This document shows positions 42,065-53,762 of a DNA stretch of 64,000 nucleotides, one piece after another. The stretch is taken from contig OV277874.1 of assembly GCA_922989275.2 (NCBI GenBank), forward strand, positions 21,626,154-21,690,153, in the 5' to 3' direction. The notes below the pieces were generated by a model, which was given only the letters and a program-made list of their open reading frames with translations, was not told the origin of the DNA and did no database searches. The position numbers and the translations under genes are program-made. Source of the DNA: Gari tellinella. Lineage: Eukaryota; Mollusca; Bivalvia; Cardiida; Psammobiidae. Each line of letters starts with the position of its first letter. Within the stretch, counting starts at the first letter, position 1.

Positions 42065-42170
42065 AAAAAAAAGTTTTAGGTTGATGCGAGTTTCGAACCC
42101 ACGCCAAATAAAATTTCCCCGATCATATACACGATTATGGGCCTACGACCTAACCATTACGCTATGTTTC
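42065..42170 (-). repeat. tRNA-like SINE head, opposite strand
   Basis: On the minus strand: TAGCGTAATGGTTAGGTCG (A box) and GTGGGTTCGAAACTCGC (B box), followed by a T-rich run. It is the mirror partner of 41245-41340. Confidence 0.6.
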
Positions 42171-42489
42171 TGATAACTAATTCGCTCATTGTTTATACCT
42201 ATAACTCAACCTTGTTTTGTAAAAGAATGAGACGAGGATATCCGAAATGCTGATCTCCCTTAAAAATGGACTCGGCGACCCCGTGACACGTCAGACCTAG
42301 TTGTTTGACTATACTTTCGGTTTGTTATGGTTTTAAACTGCCACATTTGATGAATTAGGTCTGTCTTTAACATTTCATAGATCAGTTTGGCCCATAAGAA
42401 GGTTGAAACATTATTATTAACCGTTATTGTATTTCGGACATTAAAAAAAGGTCTGAAAACACAATGGGACTTTAAGGAAGTATGTTTGA

Positions 42490-42860
42490 TGAAATTTTGA
42501 AACGAGTGTCAAACAGTTTGGGTCCTGATCAGATGCCGCGTTACGCGGCGTCTGATCAGGGTCAAGCCGTTTGCAAAATACGCATATTGGCGTCACCGAA
42601 AGTAAATCGGCTAAGCAGCAAAACTCTCAGTGACGTCATAAGGCGCATTCGCAAAATGTTTTGATCCTGATGACTCGGACGCTGCGTAACGCTGTGTCTG
42701 ATCAGGATCAAAACTGTTTGCCACTTGTTTTGGAATTACGTCAGTTATACTGCCTTAAATCCAACTTTGAAACTATATTGCAGACAACAATATCGAAGCA
42801 GACGACAATATGCCGGTGAAGGAATAAAAAACTCACGAACAACTTGATTATGAAAGGGAT
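42490..42860. mobile_element. M3-type sequence with two H1 hairpins
   Basis: H1 at 42508-42573 (CCGCGTTACGCGG centre) and 42656-42722 (GCTGCGTAACGCTG centre), in adjacent M3-like bodies. The right edge GGTGAAGGAATAAA is decayed. Confidence 0.65.
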
Positions 42861-42954
42861 TACCACAGAAACATGGTGTTAGAATTTTTTTTAGATCTAG
42901 ATCTATTGTAACCACTCAAAACCATGACAGAACAGTCTTTTTTCTTCTTCATCG

Positions 42955-43204
42955 TACAGTGGAGAAAACGTTATTCTTTCCCAATAAACGCGTTTACGCT
43001 AAAACTATTATTTCCAGTGCAAACAGTTTGGAGCCAGATCAGACGCCGGGTAACCCGGCGTCTGATCAGGCTCCAAACTGTTTGCCACCAAGATAAACAT
43101 GAATTATCAGAATTGTCCAAAAGTTGTTCTTTTCTACGTTTTAGCGCTTTGCGTTTGCGTACGTTTGCGTTTAAACGGGAAAGAATAACAGATTCTCCAC
43201 TGTA
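42955..43204 (+). mobile_element. M2 MITE, full length
   Basis: 250 bp, TACAGTGGAGAAAACG to CAGATTCTCCACTGTA. H1 at 43017-43084. The left end has AAAACG where others have ATCTG. Confidence 0.9.
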
Positions 43205-43235
43205 CATGTAGCCTAGAATTGATGGTCGTTTAAAA

Positions 43236-43587
43236 TACAGCGCTCCCTCACTACAACGACACCCTACGGGAGACACAAATTGTGTGCGTTGTTGAGAGGA
43301 GGTCGTTATAGGGAGAGAAATTTGCAAACAACTTCAATCCAGATCGGACGGCATGTAACGCGGCGTCTGATCTGGATTCAATATGTTTGTCACTTGTCTT
43401 TAAGTGTTTTCTTTCAAAATTTTCATTACGTAACTTTGAGAAAAACAGCAGACGACAACTTTAAGCAGACGGCATTGCAACCGGGAATAGGTTTGACATA
43501 ATTGTCCTGTTTTAGGGAACTGCGACAAGGGTCGTTGTAAGGAGGGAGTCGTTGTTGGGATTGTCGTTGTAGGGAGGGATCACTGTA
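43236..43587 (+). mobile_element. M1 MITE, full length
   Basis: TACAGCGCTCCCTCACTACA to GGGATCACTGTA, 32 bp after an M2. H1 at 43323-43390. Confidence 0.85.
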
Positions 43588-44233
43588 GCACATTATTATA
43601 CAAACATTGAATCTGTCTATAATTCCGTGATGTGTATAATTCCGTAATTTTAGTCATTTTGTTAAAATGTTTAATAATACATAATAGTATGTCTAATAAA
43701 CAATTAAGCATGAGTTAATACTAATTATATTTAGTTTTAAATAGTTTCATACTCACCAATTTTGGATTTGGTTGCGTGTATCTTTCATAGAAATAGAAAG
43801 CCATCAGAAATATATATTATCTTCATGAGTATATTATTTTATAAAGCAGCAACAAGTAGTTTTTAGTATTACACTGATCACATATATACGTACCTATGTT
43901 TTTAGTCAAAATTTTACCGAGAATAATAGTTAAGTTTAAACATATTTTTATTTTAGTTCAATATATACAAAGAAATGGGGCTGGGTCACAAGTTCTTACA
44001 ACATTAGATTCGGCCCCTTCCCCTTGTGTTTAAACATTCAAAGTAGTATTACAATAGCTTCACTGACATATTATCTATGTTTTAAATGACAGTTAGGATA
44101 AGTGGTTAGTCAATAAGGACAGAGAAAGGAAGAGGAGAGAAAGGAAGAAGAAGGAAGACTAAAATTTTATTTTTATAATTTTCTAAAATATAACCGAGAA
44201 TAAAACGTAGTTCATATCAGTTTTTCCCCATCT
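43588..44233. other. AT-rich, no feature recognised
   Basis: No supported exon or repeat. A purine run, GGACAGAGAAAGGAAGAGG, lies near 44119. Confidence 0.5.
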
Positions 44234-44294
44234 TCATGCAGGGCTGCCGTTTCTCCGGATTTTTCCTAAATCTTCAGATTTTTTCTAGTGGGCC

Positions 44295-44543
44295 TACAGT
44301 GGAGAAAACGTTATTCTTTCCCAATAAACGCGTTACGCTCAAACTATTATTTCCAATACAAACAGTTTGGAGCCAGATCAGACGCCGGATAACCCGGCGT
44401 CTGATCAGGCTTCAAACTGTTTGCCACTCAGCTAAATATCAATAGTCAGAATTGTCAATAAGTTGTTATTTTCTACATTTTAGTGTTTTGCGTTTGCGTA
44501 CGTTTGCGTTTAAACGGGAAAGAATAACAGATTCTCCACTGTA
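44295..44543 (+). mobile_element. M2 MITE
   Basis: TACAGTGGAGAAAACG to CAGATTCTCCACTGTA. H1 at 44358-44424 has a CCGGATAACCCGG centre. Confidence 0.88.
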
Positions 44544-44585
44544 TGACGTCACTAATGACGTCAGAATAACAGATTCTCCTCTGTA
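44544..44585 (+). repeat. CRE-palindrome tail of M2
   Basis: TGACGTCACTAATGACGTCA then GAATAACAGATTCTCCTCTGTA-type end. It is the third independent case beside a full M2. Confidence 0.85.
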
Positions 44586-44592
44586 CATGGTT

Positions 44593-44672
44593 GCTTAAAG
44601 CAGGCTCAAAGGTATATATCAGAATGCGCCTAAGGGCGCATTCTGCTTTACTTACAGCATGATTTAAATAGT
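44593..44672. repeat. H2 hairpin
   Basis: CTTAAAGCAGGCTCAAAGG to TTACAGCATGATTTAAA, with CAGAATGCGCC/GGCGCATTCTG around a TAA centre. Confidence 0.65.
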
Positions 44673-45592
44673 CGCATGTCAGGTTATGTGGTAAAGGTAC
44701 GATTCGTATTAAATCGCACTTGAAAAATGCAAATTTGGAAATCCTAGGATTTTTCATGTCAACTTATGGCAGCCCTGCATCTGTCTGCCTTCCGTTTCAC
44801 GCGTAACCTGACAGACACGGTGTCTGATTAGGTCCCAAAACAGTTACACTCATTTCATTTTTAATTAAAAAACAGAAAAAGTATATATAGATCTATAAAC
44901 AGATGACAATTATCTGCCCGTACTAAAAAACTTAACCTCATCACGCGTGCGCGATTTATTGGGTTGGCCTAAAACACGAAATGGAAATATTTTGGCGAAA
45001 TGGACGAAATGGAAATTTTGATGGCGAAATGGAAATTTATTTTTCGGAAATCAGATATAAAAGCATAGAAATAAGTTTTAATTCAAATTGTATTGTTTCT
45101 GTTTATATAGATACTAATTTTAGACAGGTGGCAGTAATTTAAAACCGATTTTTCCCACTTGAGAGTAGATATATCTCTATATATGAAGAATATTTCCATT
45201 TCGCCGTGGCGAAATGGAAATTTATGTTTTGGAAATCAGTTATATTAGTATATAACAAAATTATAAATCAAGATTGATTGTTTCAGTATATATTGAAACT
45301 AGTTTTAAGACAGGTTGCAATGACAAAAACCCGATTTTTAATACTTGAGGGTAGCATGGAGAAATTTTCTCCATGAGGGTAGATATAGCTCTATATATGA
45401 AGAATATTTCCATTCCGCCATGGCGAAATGGAAATTCATTTTTCGGAAATCAGATATACATGTATAAGCATAGAATTAAGTTTTAATTTAAATTTTATTG
45501 TTTCTGTATATATAGATACTAGTTTAAGACAGGTGACAGTAATTCAAAACCGATTTTTAATTCTCGAGAGTAGATATGTCTCTATATATGAA

Positions 45593-45636
45593 CAGGGATA
45601 ATATATAACTAGACGTCTAGTTATATATTATCCCTG
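45593..45636. mobile_element. 44-bp perfect palindromic insertion with target duplication
   Basis: Arms of 22 bp beginning CAGGGATAATATATAACTAG are exact mirrors with no loop. ATATGAA occurs immediately on both sides (45586-45592 and 45637-45643). The neighbouring satellite units lack it, so it is an insertion. Confidence 0.85.
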
Positions 45637-46621
45637 ATATGAAGAATATTTCCATTCCGCCATGGCGAAATGGAATTTTATTTTTAGGAAATCGGTTATA
45701 CTAGTATATAATCAAGTTTTGAATCAAGATTTATTGTTTCCATTTATAAAGAAACTATTATTAAGACATATGGCAGTGATTGAAAACAGATTTTTCATAC
45801 TTGAGAGTAGATAAATCTCTATATACGAAGAATATTTTCGTTCCGCCATGGCGAAATGGACATTTATTTTCAGGAAATCAGTTATTATAGCATAGAATAA
45901 AGTTTTACATCAAGATTTATTGTTTCAGTATACATAGAATATAAATAGAAGCTAGTTTTAAGATAGGCGGAAGAGAATTACTTTTTTCTTTCCATTGCGT
46001 AAAGAATATTTACCGGCTTTGCGCAATGGAAAGGAAAACGGTAGGTATTGAATTGAATCGAGAAAAAGCTATCTCTAAGTCAAAATCTCTGATGTCTTTT
46101 AACCAGACGAATTTAAAATAGGAACCATATCATATGGGTCTACACTGTTTGCCAAAGACATGTGTACTCGTCAAAGTTGCATTGTTTGTAAAGGAAGAAA
46201 GTTTTTCAAACTGAAACAATTTATAGTTGCATGAAAATGAAAGCGATCAGTTACTATATACATTGTACATGTATATATAATAAGTAATGTCTGCGTTATG
46301 CCGGAAACTACCGGGAAAAGCTGTATTTATGATTAAGAAAACAGATGTACGTCAACAGAAAGGAACGACGTCGACAACCTAACAACGACGTCATGACGTC
46401 ACAAAATTATATTGCGCATTATGATATGGTGAGAAAATAAAATTGTTTTAAAAAGGCTACTACATCATCTTTTTTTTAAATCATATATTACGCCGACATT
46501 ACTTATTATATGGTAAACAATCAATCAATTAATCAATCATGTATTGCATGAAACATTATAGCAAACCAAATAATTATATACAGTAGATACATGGTATCAG
46601 GATCTACATATATACATATAT

Positions 46622-46786
46622 ACAGTAAGACATCCCTATTACGACCACAAGAATGTGTTAATTTTCCGGCGTTTAAGACAGGTGACTTTTTAACGGAGAA
46701 TTCTGTCTTATAGCTTATAGCTCGCACATGCGATTGCAATCACTTAGCTTTTTATGTGGTCATAATTGAAAGGTTTTACTGTATAA
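46622..46786 (+). mobile_element. M5 MITE
   Basis: ACAGTAAGACATCCCTATTA to AATTGAAAGGTTTTACTGTA, with CGACCAC/GTGGTCAT mirrored inside. Confidence 0.75.
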
Positions 46787-46855
46787 TGAAATGTTAAACT
46801 AGTCTGTATGATTTTGTCGTTATCTTTTGGAACTTTGCGGAACAGTTAAATGAGC

Positions 46856-47006
46856 GTTGGAGAATGCGTTATTATTTTCCGTCTAAACACAATCGCATTA
46901 AAATTATGAAAATACAGTTTTTAAGAAAATGTGTGACTATTTAGATCTATCTGTATCTCAGTGGTAAACGCGTTTATTGGAAAATTATACCGTCTTCTCC
47001 AACGTA
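46856..47006. mobile_element. Degenerate M2-like MITE without H1
   Basis: GTTGGAGAATGCGTTATTAT to TTATACCGTCTTCTCCAAC, with GGTAAACGCGTTTATTGG. The H1 is absent. Confidence 0.55.
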
Positions 47007-47108
47007 TTCATGGATCCAGACAATTTTAATCAGTAGCTACAACACATTATCCCTATCTAGAGCTACATGTATGTACATTATTAAATCACATTGCAAAACG
47101 AACGGTGT

Positions 47109-47215
47109 TTAACCCCCTAACTGCGAGTATGTCACAGGCATATAATAAATTCCTCAATGTCTTGGTTTTCTGAAAGCTGCATGTAAAGTTTAGTTACACG
47201 CAGTGAAGGGGTTAA
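47109..47215 (+). mobile_element. Minimal M3-like element
   Basis: TTAACCCCCTAACTGCG to CGCAGTGAAGGGGTTAA, only 99 bp between the TTAA sites and without an H1 hairpin. Confidence 0.75.
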
Positions 47216-47351
47216 TATCATATATATGTACATGCTATCACATTTATACAGTAAAGTTGCATGAGGTAATATTTTACTATATTATTATACATAATAAATA
47301 GAAATATTAATGTTCGCCTCTCATGTTTCATGCGAAGTTTGATTTTAGATA

Positions 47352-47578
47352 TAAAGTAAAGCCTCTCTATTACGATCAATGAAACGAATGCCAATTGATT
47401 ATACGTACATATATAAAAGACAAGTGACAGCTGAAAGCAAGGTAACGATAAAACAGAAATTTCATAAAGGAGCTTTATCTTTTATCTTTTATTGTATCTT
47501 GCTTTACGCAGTCACCTGTCGTAAACACCTAACAGTTAAAACAATTAAGTGGCCATAATAGAGAGGTATTAACTGCAC
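47352..47578 (+). mobile_element. M5-like MITE
   Basis: AGTAAAGCCTCTCTATTACG to GTGGCCATAATAGAGAGGTA. The inner part has GACAAGTGACAGC and mirrored ACAGTCACCTGTCGT. Confidence 0.6.
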
Positions 47579-47599
47579 ACGTATACTAAGTGGTTCTAA

Positions 47600-47972
47600 T
47601 TTTTGATTGTATCTAACTCGGTTATGTCGAACATTCCCGGAGTTCAGATTTAAAACGTGGCTTAACTTTGAACTACGGGTATGTTCGACTTAATCGAACA
47701 TGAAATAATTCAATTAATGTGCTAAAAGATATTTTTGTTTTATTTTCTTACTGCGTTAAGCATTCCCCTATCACAGTAAGTTGAATGCACTCGAACTTTG
47801 AAATATCGAACTCGGTTATGTCGAACATACCCGTAATTCAAAGTTAAAACGTGGATTAACTTTGAACTACGGGTATGTACTACTTAACCGAACATGAAAT
47901 TATGTAATTCATGTATTGATATATATTTTAGTTCGAGTTCAGCGAGTTCGAGATATCGACGTTCGATTGTAT
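47600..47972. mobile_element. Element with TCGAAC-rich ends
   Basis: AACTCGGTTATGTCGAACAT occurs twice (47617, 47810), each followed by AACTTTGAACTACGGGTATG. The right end is GAGATATCGACGTTCGATTG. Related to 37539-37721. Confidence 0.6.
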
Positions 47973-49756
47973 TTACATTGAATGTTTTAAAATTTTCTAT
48001 TGGCACACAAGTCGTCGTTTTGATGAAGGTGTTCTAGATCTTTCTGTGCGTTTTCGTTTGGTTTCAAATGTACCGTTAACATTTCAATGTGTATGTGTGA
48101 AAAATAAAACAGTATTTCAATCAACATCAAACGAGTAATTACTTAACAGGATTATCCTTTAATTCTTTAAAAAAAATCACTTAATATTTCACTTAAAATG
48201 CGTTTTTGGAATTATAATATATTTACTGTGCCTTTTTTTCTAAGTATAACAAACATTTTGTTACATTTCCATTGCGTCAGTCAGCGCGTGCCATGTCTGA
48301 TTAGTTTAATGGTTACGTGTTGATAAGTGTGTCAAAGGCACGTGTCAATCAACGCGGCAAACGGATATACGGATCGATATACCTTTAACCTGATCACCTT
48401 TAACCTTCAGGTAGCATGATTAAACACTATATCGCGCAATGGAAAATCGAGGTACAATACGCATTTTGGTACACATAAATTTGTCTTAAATTATATTCCT
48501 ATATATACAGAAACAATTAATTTTATTTAAAACTTTAATCTTTGCTAATATTACTGATTCCCTTAAATAAATTTCCATTTCGCCAGTGCGAAATGGAAAT
48601 ATCATTCTTATATATAGAGATATATATTCTCAAGTATGAAAAATCGATTTAAAGGCACTTCTATCTGTCTTAAAACTAGTTTCTATTGATACTGAAACAA
48701 TAAATCTTGATTTAAAACTTTAGTCTATGCTAATATAAACCAATCCTACCAATAAATTTCCATTTCGCCATGACGGAATGAAAAAATCTTCACATATAGA
48801 GCTATATCTACTGTCAAGTATGAAAAACCACCCGTCTTCAAACTAGTTTCTATATACATGTATTATGAAATAGTAATTTTGATTTAAAAAGTTTATTGAT
48901 TCTTATATAACTGATTTCTTACAAAATAAATTTCCATTTCGCCATGGCGGAATGGAAATATTCTTCATAATATAGAGCTAAATCTACTCTCATGTATGAA
49001 AAATCGATTATAATCGTTCCAACCCGTCTTAAAAATACACGTAGTAGATCTATCTATATATACTGAAATAAAAAAAAAGATTTTAAACTTTATTCTATGT
49101 TCATATAACGGATTTCATAAAAATAAATTTCCATTTCGCCATGGCGGAATGGCAATATTCTTCATATATAGAGATATATCTACACTCGAGAATTAAGAAT
49201 CGGTTTTAAATCACTGCCACCTGTCTTAAAAATAGTTTCTAATTATACGGAAACAATACATTTTGAATTAAAACTTCATTCTATGCTTACATAATGGTTT
49301 TCCTTAATATAAATTTCCATTTCGCCATGGCGAAATGGAAATATTCTCATATATAGAGATATATCTACCCTCAAGTATGCGAAATCGATTTTAAATGACT
49401 GCTACCTGTCTTAAAACTAGTTTCTATATATACATAAACAAACAATTTTGATTTTGATCTTTATTCTATGCTTACATAATGGTTTTCCTTAATATAAATT
49501 TCCATTTCGCCATGGCGAAATGGAAATATTCTCATATATAGAGATATATCTACCCTCAAGTATGCGAAATCGATTTTAAATGACTGCAACCTGTCTTAAA
49601 ACTAGTTTCTATATAAACATAAACAAACAATTTTGATTTTGATCTTTATTCTATGCTAATATAACTGATTTCCCAAAAATAAATTTCCATTTCGCCACCA
49701 AAATTTCCATTTCGTCCATTTCGCCAAAATATTTCCATTTCGTGTTTTAGGCCTAC

Positions 49757-51639
49757 CGCGATTTATTCTTAAAACAGTTTGGACCGTGATCAGAAGCCAC
49801 ATAACAACTGCATTAAATTACCACGATCGCAATATTTATTTTCATACAAATTTGATCCTAATCGAAATCCGTTTAACGACAACCTTATCGGGATTGCAAG
49901 ATTAATTTTAAACGGCCGTTTGGACCCTGATCAAATGGTGCGTAAATTATATATACCTTATCACGGGTGCAACATTTATCAAGTCAGTGTTCGGAATAAG
50001 GAACTGTTATGTTCGGAATTAAATCCATTGTTCGGAATAAGGTACACTGACACCGCTCACTCAACTCACTATATCTGTTCTATTACTAACTGTTTAAAGA
50101 CCGTAAGCATAGTAAATGGTTCGAGAGACATAACCTGTTAGATGATTTTAAAAATGTGCTGAAATAATGGACGTGTTACCGAACAGTAAAAAATATTGCG
50201 TAGGTGTTCGGTAATTGGTGCACCCGCTCTACTAATTATTTCAATGCTCATGCTAGATAAGATGGTGTCTGGGTGTAAGTCCTCCCGTGCTGGATAACAG
50301 GCGTATGTAAAATAAACTAATTACGCAATTTACAGGTATAGAATGTGTGAAAATCAATTAATCACCTAATATCGTATTGAATTTCCGATACGTGGTACGC
50401 TTCGACCTAATAATGTTACGTTTTGACTCGGTACGCTTTGCCCACATGGACTATACCGATAAGATATTAGGCTTTCATTCGTACCGTGTTTAAATCGCAC
50501 CATCCACAAAAATTGATGACGTAATTCACATGGACAAAACAGGAAGAAGAATTCAGTATCCCAGATAAAATTAAAAGTTTTCTTGGAATGCGTGACAGAT
50601 ATCCGATACAATGTAAACAAATATCATCATCGCGCATGCATAATAAATAGGACGAGAGGAAGAAACAGATCAAATAAAAGGTGAGCTATTGGATTGAAAA
50701 TATAAGAAGCTGCAAAATGTGCAAGCAAATAAAATGCCGATTTTTTCGAAGGAAATACTTCATTCGGTCGTTCATAGATATCATGCAGTGATAACGTTTT
50801 ATGATCATCGACTATCCACCCACTTGTACCTAGATACGCCCCACCCATCCTACTTTCATTTTTGCAATTTCTTAATCTGAAAAAAACCTTAATAGGATTC
50901 TACGACGTATTGATACAGATACAGAAATAAAAATAACTCGAATAATAGATATGTTTGATTTTTTTGTGTGTGCTTCGTATGGTAGTAGTAGTAGTAGATC
51001 TTTAGATAAGTGAAGTTTAGTAATAGCACATAAATATGACACAATAATAAAACATGAAGAAATAATCTGCTCTGACGCGCAGCTGCACGTAATACTCAGT
51101 ACGAGGGTGATGCAGTATATATAGATAGATAATTACCGTGAAACTTGTATGAAACGATCACCAATAGAAAAAGTATTGTCAAACAGTTGCCTGCCAATCA
51201 GCTCAAAGTGCAGGGCATAATACAGAAAACTAGGTGCTTTCTTGACAAATGACAGAGCTGCAGATAAAGTGAATATTTTAAAAAGCAAAAATTATTGTGC
51301 CCCTACAAGGGGTGTAACAATACGGCAATATATTGTTATATTGCAATACACCTCTTAGTCTTACTCTTAGCAATTATAAGTATTCTTGATTCCACACATC
51401 GTGGTATATCGGTTGTTTACGAGTTACTTCCCTTGCAAAGCCGCGAAAGCACGCTCGAGTCCGCCGTTTGATTTGACCTATATAAGGGGTTTACTCGAGT
51501 AATGTTTTACGGTTTTTATAACCTTTTATCATCCATTCTGCTCGAGAGAATCACCAAATTAAATGTATACTTATTATAGGATTGACTTATTGATACTTTA
51601 AAACAAAATCTTGATGAAATTCACCATATATTAAGATTT
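49757..51639. other. Long stretch with only fragments
   Basis: Two decayed H1 arms (AACAGTTTGGACCGTGATCA at 49775, GTTTGGACCCTGATCAAATG at 49918). A (AGT)n run near 50985. An imperfect mirror GGGGTGTAACAATACGGC / ATTGCAATACACC at 51308-51353. The minus-strand frames at 50366-50848 have no domain I recognise. Confidence 0.4.
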
Positions 51640-51960
51640 AAGATCGTAAAAATTGGCCCAGCCCTGGGGGTCACTGTTTTACATAGAGCTATATCTAGTG
51701 AAATGTTCAAACATCTGTTACTCAGAAACCATTTTGCCAGAGCTTTTATATTTGAATGGTCAAACTTCCAGAGGTCCTTCACATATAGTGTTAAATTGGT
51801 TCCGGTCTAATGCATATCTTGGACACAGCAGCTAAAAATAGATTTTTTCAATGAAAACTTAAAAAATCTTCTTTTTTGACATTCTTTGATCCAAGTTAGT
51901 GTCACCATGGTTAGGTGAGTGATCAAGGGCCATTCTGGCCCTTTTGTTTATTTAATAAAC
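51640..51960 (+). repeat. R1 3' fragment
   Basis: GGCCCAGCCCTGGGGGTCAC to a terminal hairpin AAGGGCCATTCTGGCCCTTT. The main R1 copy is at 15195-16265. Confidence 0.6.
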
Positions 51961-52307
51961 ACCGACTAATCCGATGAATCAAGCAATAAACAACTGCTCT
52001 GTGCTATACAACTCACCGCGGCGAGGGTGTGCTTTCACAGCCCTAGGGATCATTCTTGGCCGTGATTTCCGTGATATTAGGACCGAGCATTCCGAATTTT
52101 GTCTATAAAATCAAAACACATCCCGTACAGAATAAAATGTGTACCAGACCGCACGTAGACGATTGACAATTACAGAATAATCCCTGTCGCCCCATAGCGG
52201 TACTGTGTTTGTGACGTCATGCTGGAATCAAGAATTGCAATACACCAGTTGACAGTTTCGCATGTTCTATTAATTTTCGCTACTAAACATGCACCTGTTT
52301 TGCAAGT

Positions 52308-52392
52308 ACAGTACTCCCTATAACGACCCTCCCAACAACAAGTCCCTCCTTACAACAACCATTGTCGCTGTTCCCTAAACAATCATTTATGT
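52308..52392 (-). mobile_element. M1 MITE end fragment
   Basis: TACAGTACTCCCTATAACGA then CCCTCCCAACAACAAG, breaking off after GTTCCCTAAACAATCATTTA. Confidence 0.7.
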
Positions 52393-52539
52393 CGCCAGTG
52401 ATTAATCTATGTCCGCTTCCTGCGTCAGAGATGCATTGAAATCGCTTAAAACGCATCATATTCCGGAAATCATATATCGTCGAAATGTTTCAGGAAATAC
52501 ACATACAATTACATGCGAATACCATTACCATTACCAAAG

Positions 52540-52632
52540 AGTTGGTTCTTATGAGTAGTGACACCATAGGGTTTAAACTTTAATACAGAAATGAAGTTAA
52601 TACATGTACTTCCCTCATCTGGAGCTCTGTTC
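52540..52632. mobile_element. M6 half element
   Basis: GTTCTTATGAGTAGTGACAC to ACTTCCCTCATCTGGAGCTC. Confidence 0.55.
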
Positions 52633-52674
52633 CGAACTAGAAACTAGCTATGGGATTTCTGGATTGCATGAAAT

Positions 52675-52927
52675 ACAGTGGAGAAAACGTTATTTTTTGT
52701 TGAAGTTTCCCATTTAATTAAATGCAAACGCATTTCAATAAAGCATAGAAAATTACAACTTGTTGACAGTTCTGATCATTTATTCTAATCTGAGTGACAA
52801 ATAGTTTTGAGCCTGATCAGACGCCGGGTTACCCAGTGTCTGATCTGGCTCCAAACTGTTTGCACTGCAAATAATAGTTTTAGCGTAAATGCATTTATTG
52901 GGAAAGAATAACCCTTTCTCCACTGTA
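52675..52927 (-). mobile_element. M2 MITE, minus orientation
   Basis: TACAGTGGAGAAAACG to CCCTTTCTCCACTGTA. H1 at 52797-52863 has a CCGGGTTACCCAG centre. Confidence 0.85.
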
Positions 52928-53045
52928 ATAATTATTAGTTGATTCGTTTACGCCATGGAGGAATTATACCTGGAGAAGTATCCGGGCGGCTCGCGATTTA
53001 TCTTGTCGTCCAAAATCGGTCAATCAGCGGCGCTCGTTTTTCCGA

Positions 53046-53590
53046 AAGTTAGGTGTTAATAGAAATGCTTTTAATGTCATCTTTTCGTTATAAATTTTAA
53101 TACAGATGTTTTATTAGACAATAATCTTATGCGTAGTACAAAATTTGAGGCGATAGCTTATATATTGTTAGTTTAGTAAGGTTTTGAAAATGAGAGAAAA
53201 TGAGAGAAAAACGTATTTTTTCGTTTACCTACGAAGTTTGGTGTTTAATAGAAATGCTTTTAATGTCATCTTTTCATTATAAATTTTAATACATATGTTT
53301 TATTAGACAATGATCTTATGCGTAGTACAAAATTTGAGGCGATAGCTTATAAATTGTTAGTAAAGTGAGGTTTTGAAAATGAGAGAAAAACGTATTTTTT
53401 CGTTTACCTACGAAGTTTGGTGTTAATAGAAATGCTTTTAATGTCATCTTTTCGTTATAAATTTTAATACAGATGTTTGATTAGACCATGATCTTACGCG
53501 TAGTACAAAATTTGAGGCGATAGCTTATAAATTGTTAGTATAGTGAGGTTTTGAAAATGAGAGAAAAACGTATTTTTTCGTTTACCTACG
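53046..53590. repeat. Three tandem units, about 180 bp each
   Basis: GTTAATAGAAATGCTTTTAA to AACGTATTTTTTCGTTTACC, at about 53046, 53234 and 53416, over 90 percent similar by eye. The first has an extra GAGAGAAAAT. Confidence 0.92.
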
Positions 53591-53594
53591 AAGC

Positions 53595-53724
53595 TTGTGT
53601 GTGTCTATATTTCTCTGCCACTGTCTGTTTGCCTCTTGTCTGTCTCTCTGTCTGTCTGTTTTTCTCTTATCTCTGTCTGTCAGTCTGTCGCTTCTTCTTT
53701 TCTGTATCCATCTTTCTGTATGAA

Positions 53725-53761
<37 letters not shown>

Positions 53762-53762
53762 G
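53595..53762. repeat. (CTGT)n/(CT)n microsatellite
   Basis: Irregular CTGT, CTCT and CTTT units immediately after the third tandem unit. Confidence 0.9.

Larger units (their letters stand above)
41112..42308. mobile_element. Inverted pair of tRNA-derived SINE-like units
   Basis: CAAACAACTAGGTCTGACGT at 41112 is mirrored by ACGTCAGACCTAGTTGTTTG ending near 42308. Each arm continues through a related segment to a tRNA-like head. About 700 bp lies between, including an M6 copy. Confidence 0.75.
37745..42478. mobile_element. 4.7-kb composite bounded by 170-bp inverted repeats
   Basis: Left 37745-37912 (TTAAAGTCCCATTGTGTTTT, ...GGCCAAACTGATCTATGAAA) is mirrored by 42315-42478 (TTTCATAGATCAGTTTGGCC ... 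AAAACACAATGGGACTTTAA). The interior is a stack of other repeats. No gene was found inside. Confidence 0.8.
44239..44776. mobile_element. Element with GCAGGGCTGCC ends carrying an M2
   Basis: GCAGGGCTGCCGTTTCTCC at the left, GGCAGCCCTGC at the right, with GGATTTTTCC mirrored by GGAAATCC. The inside is an M2 (44295-44543), its CRE tail and an H2 hairpin. Confidence 0.6.
44961..49756. mobile_element. Foldback-type element with satellite-like arms
   Basis: The ends are mirrored: GGCCTAAAACACGAAATGG at the left, CCATTTCGTGTTTTAGGCC at the right. The left arm (to about 46040) holds about five units of 185-220 bp keyed by TTTCCATTTCGCCATGGCG. The right arm (from about 48436) holds about seven units in reverse. 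An 11-bp direct repeat, CGCGATTTATT, lies at 44950-44960 and 49757-49767 and reads as a target duplication. Long tandem-built arms plus a target duplication of about 9-11 bp are the hallmark of Foldback elements (often MULE-related). No transposase was found in the loop. Confidence 0.85.
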
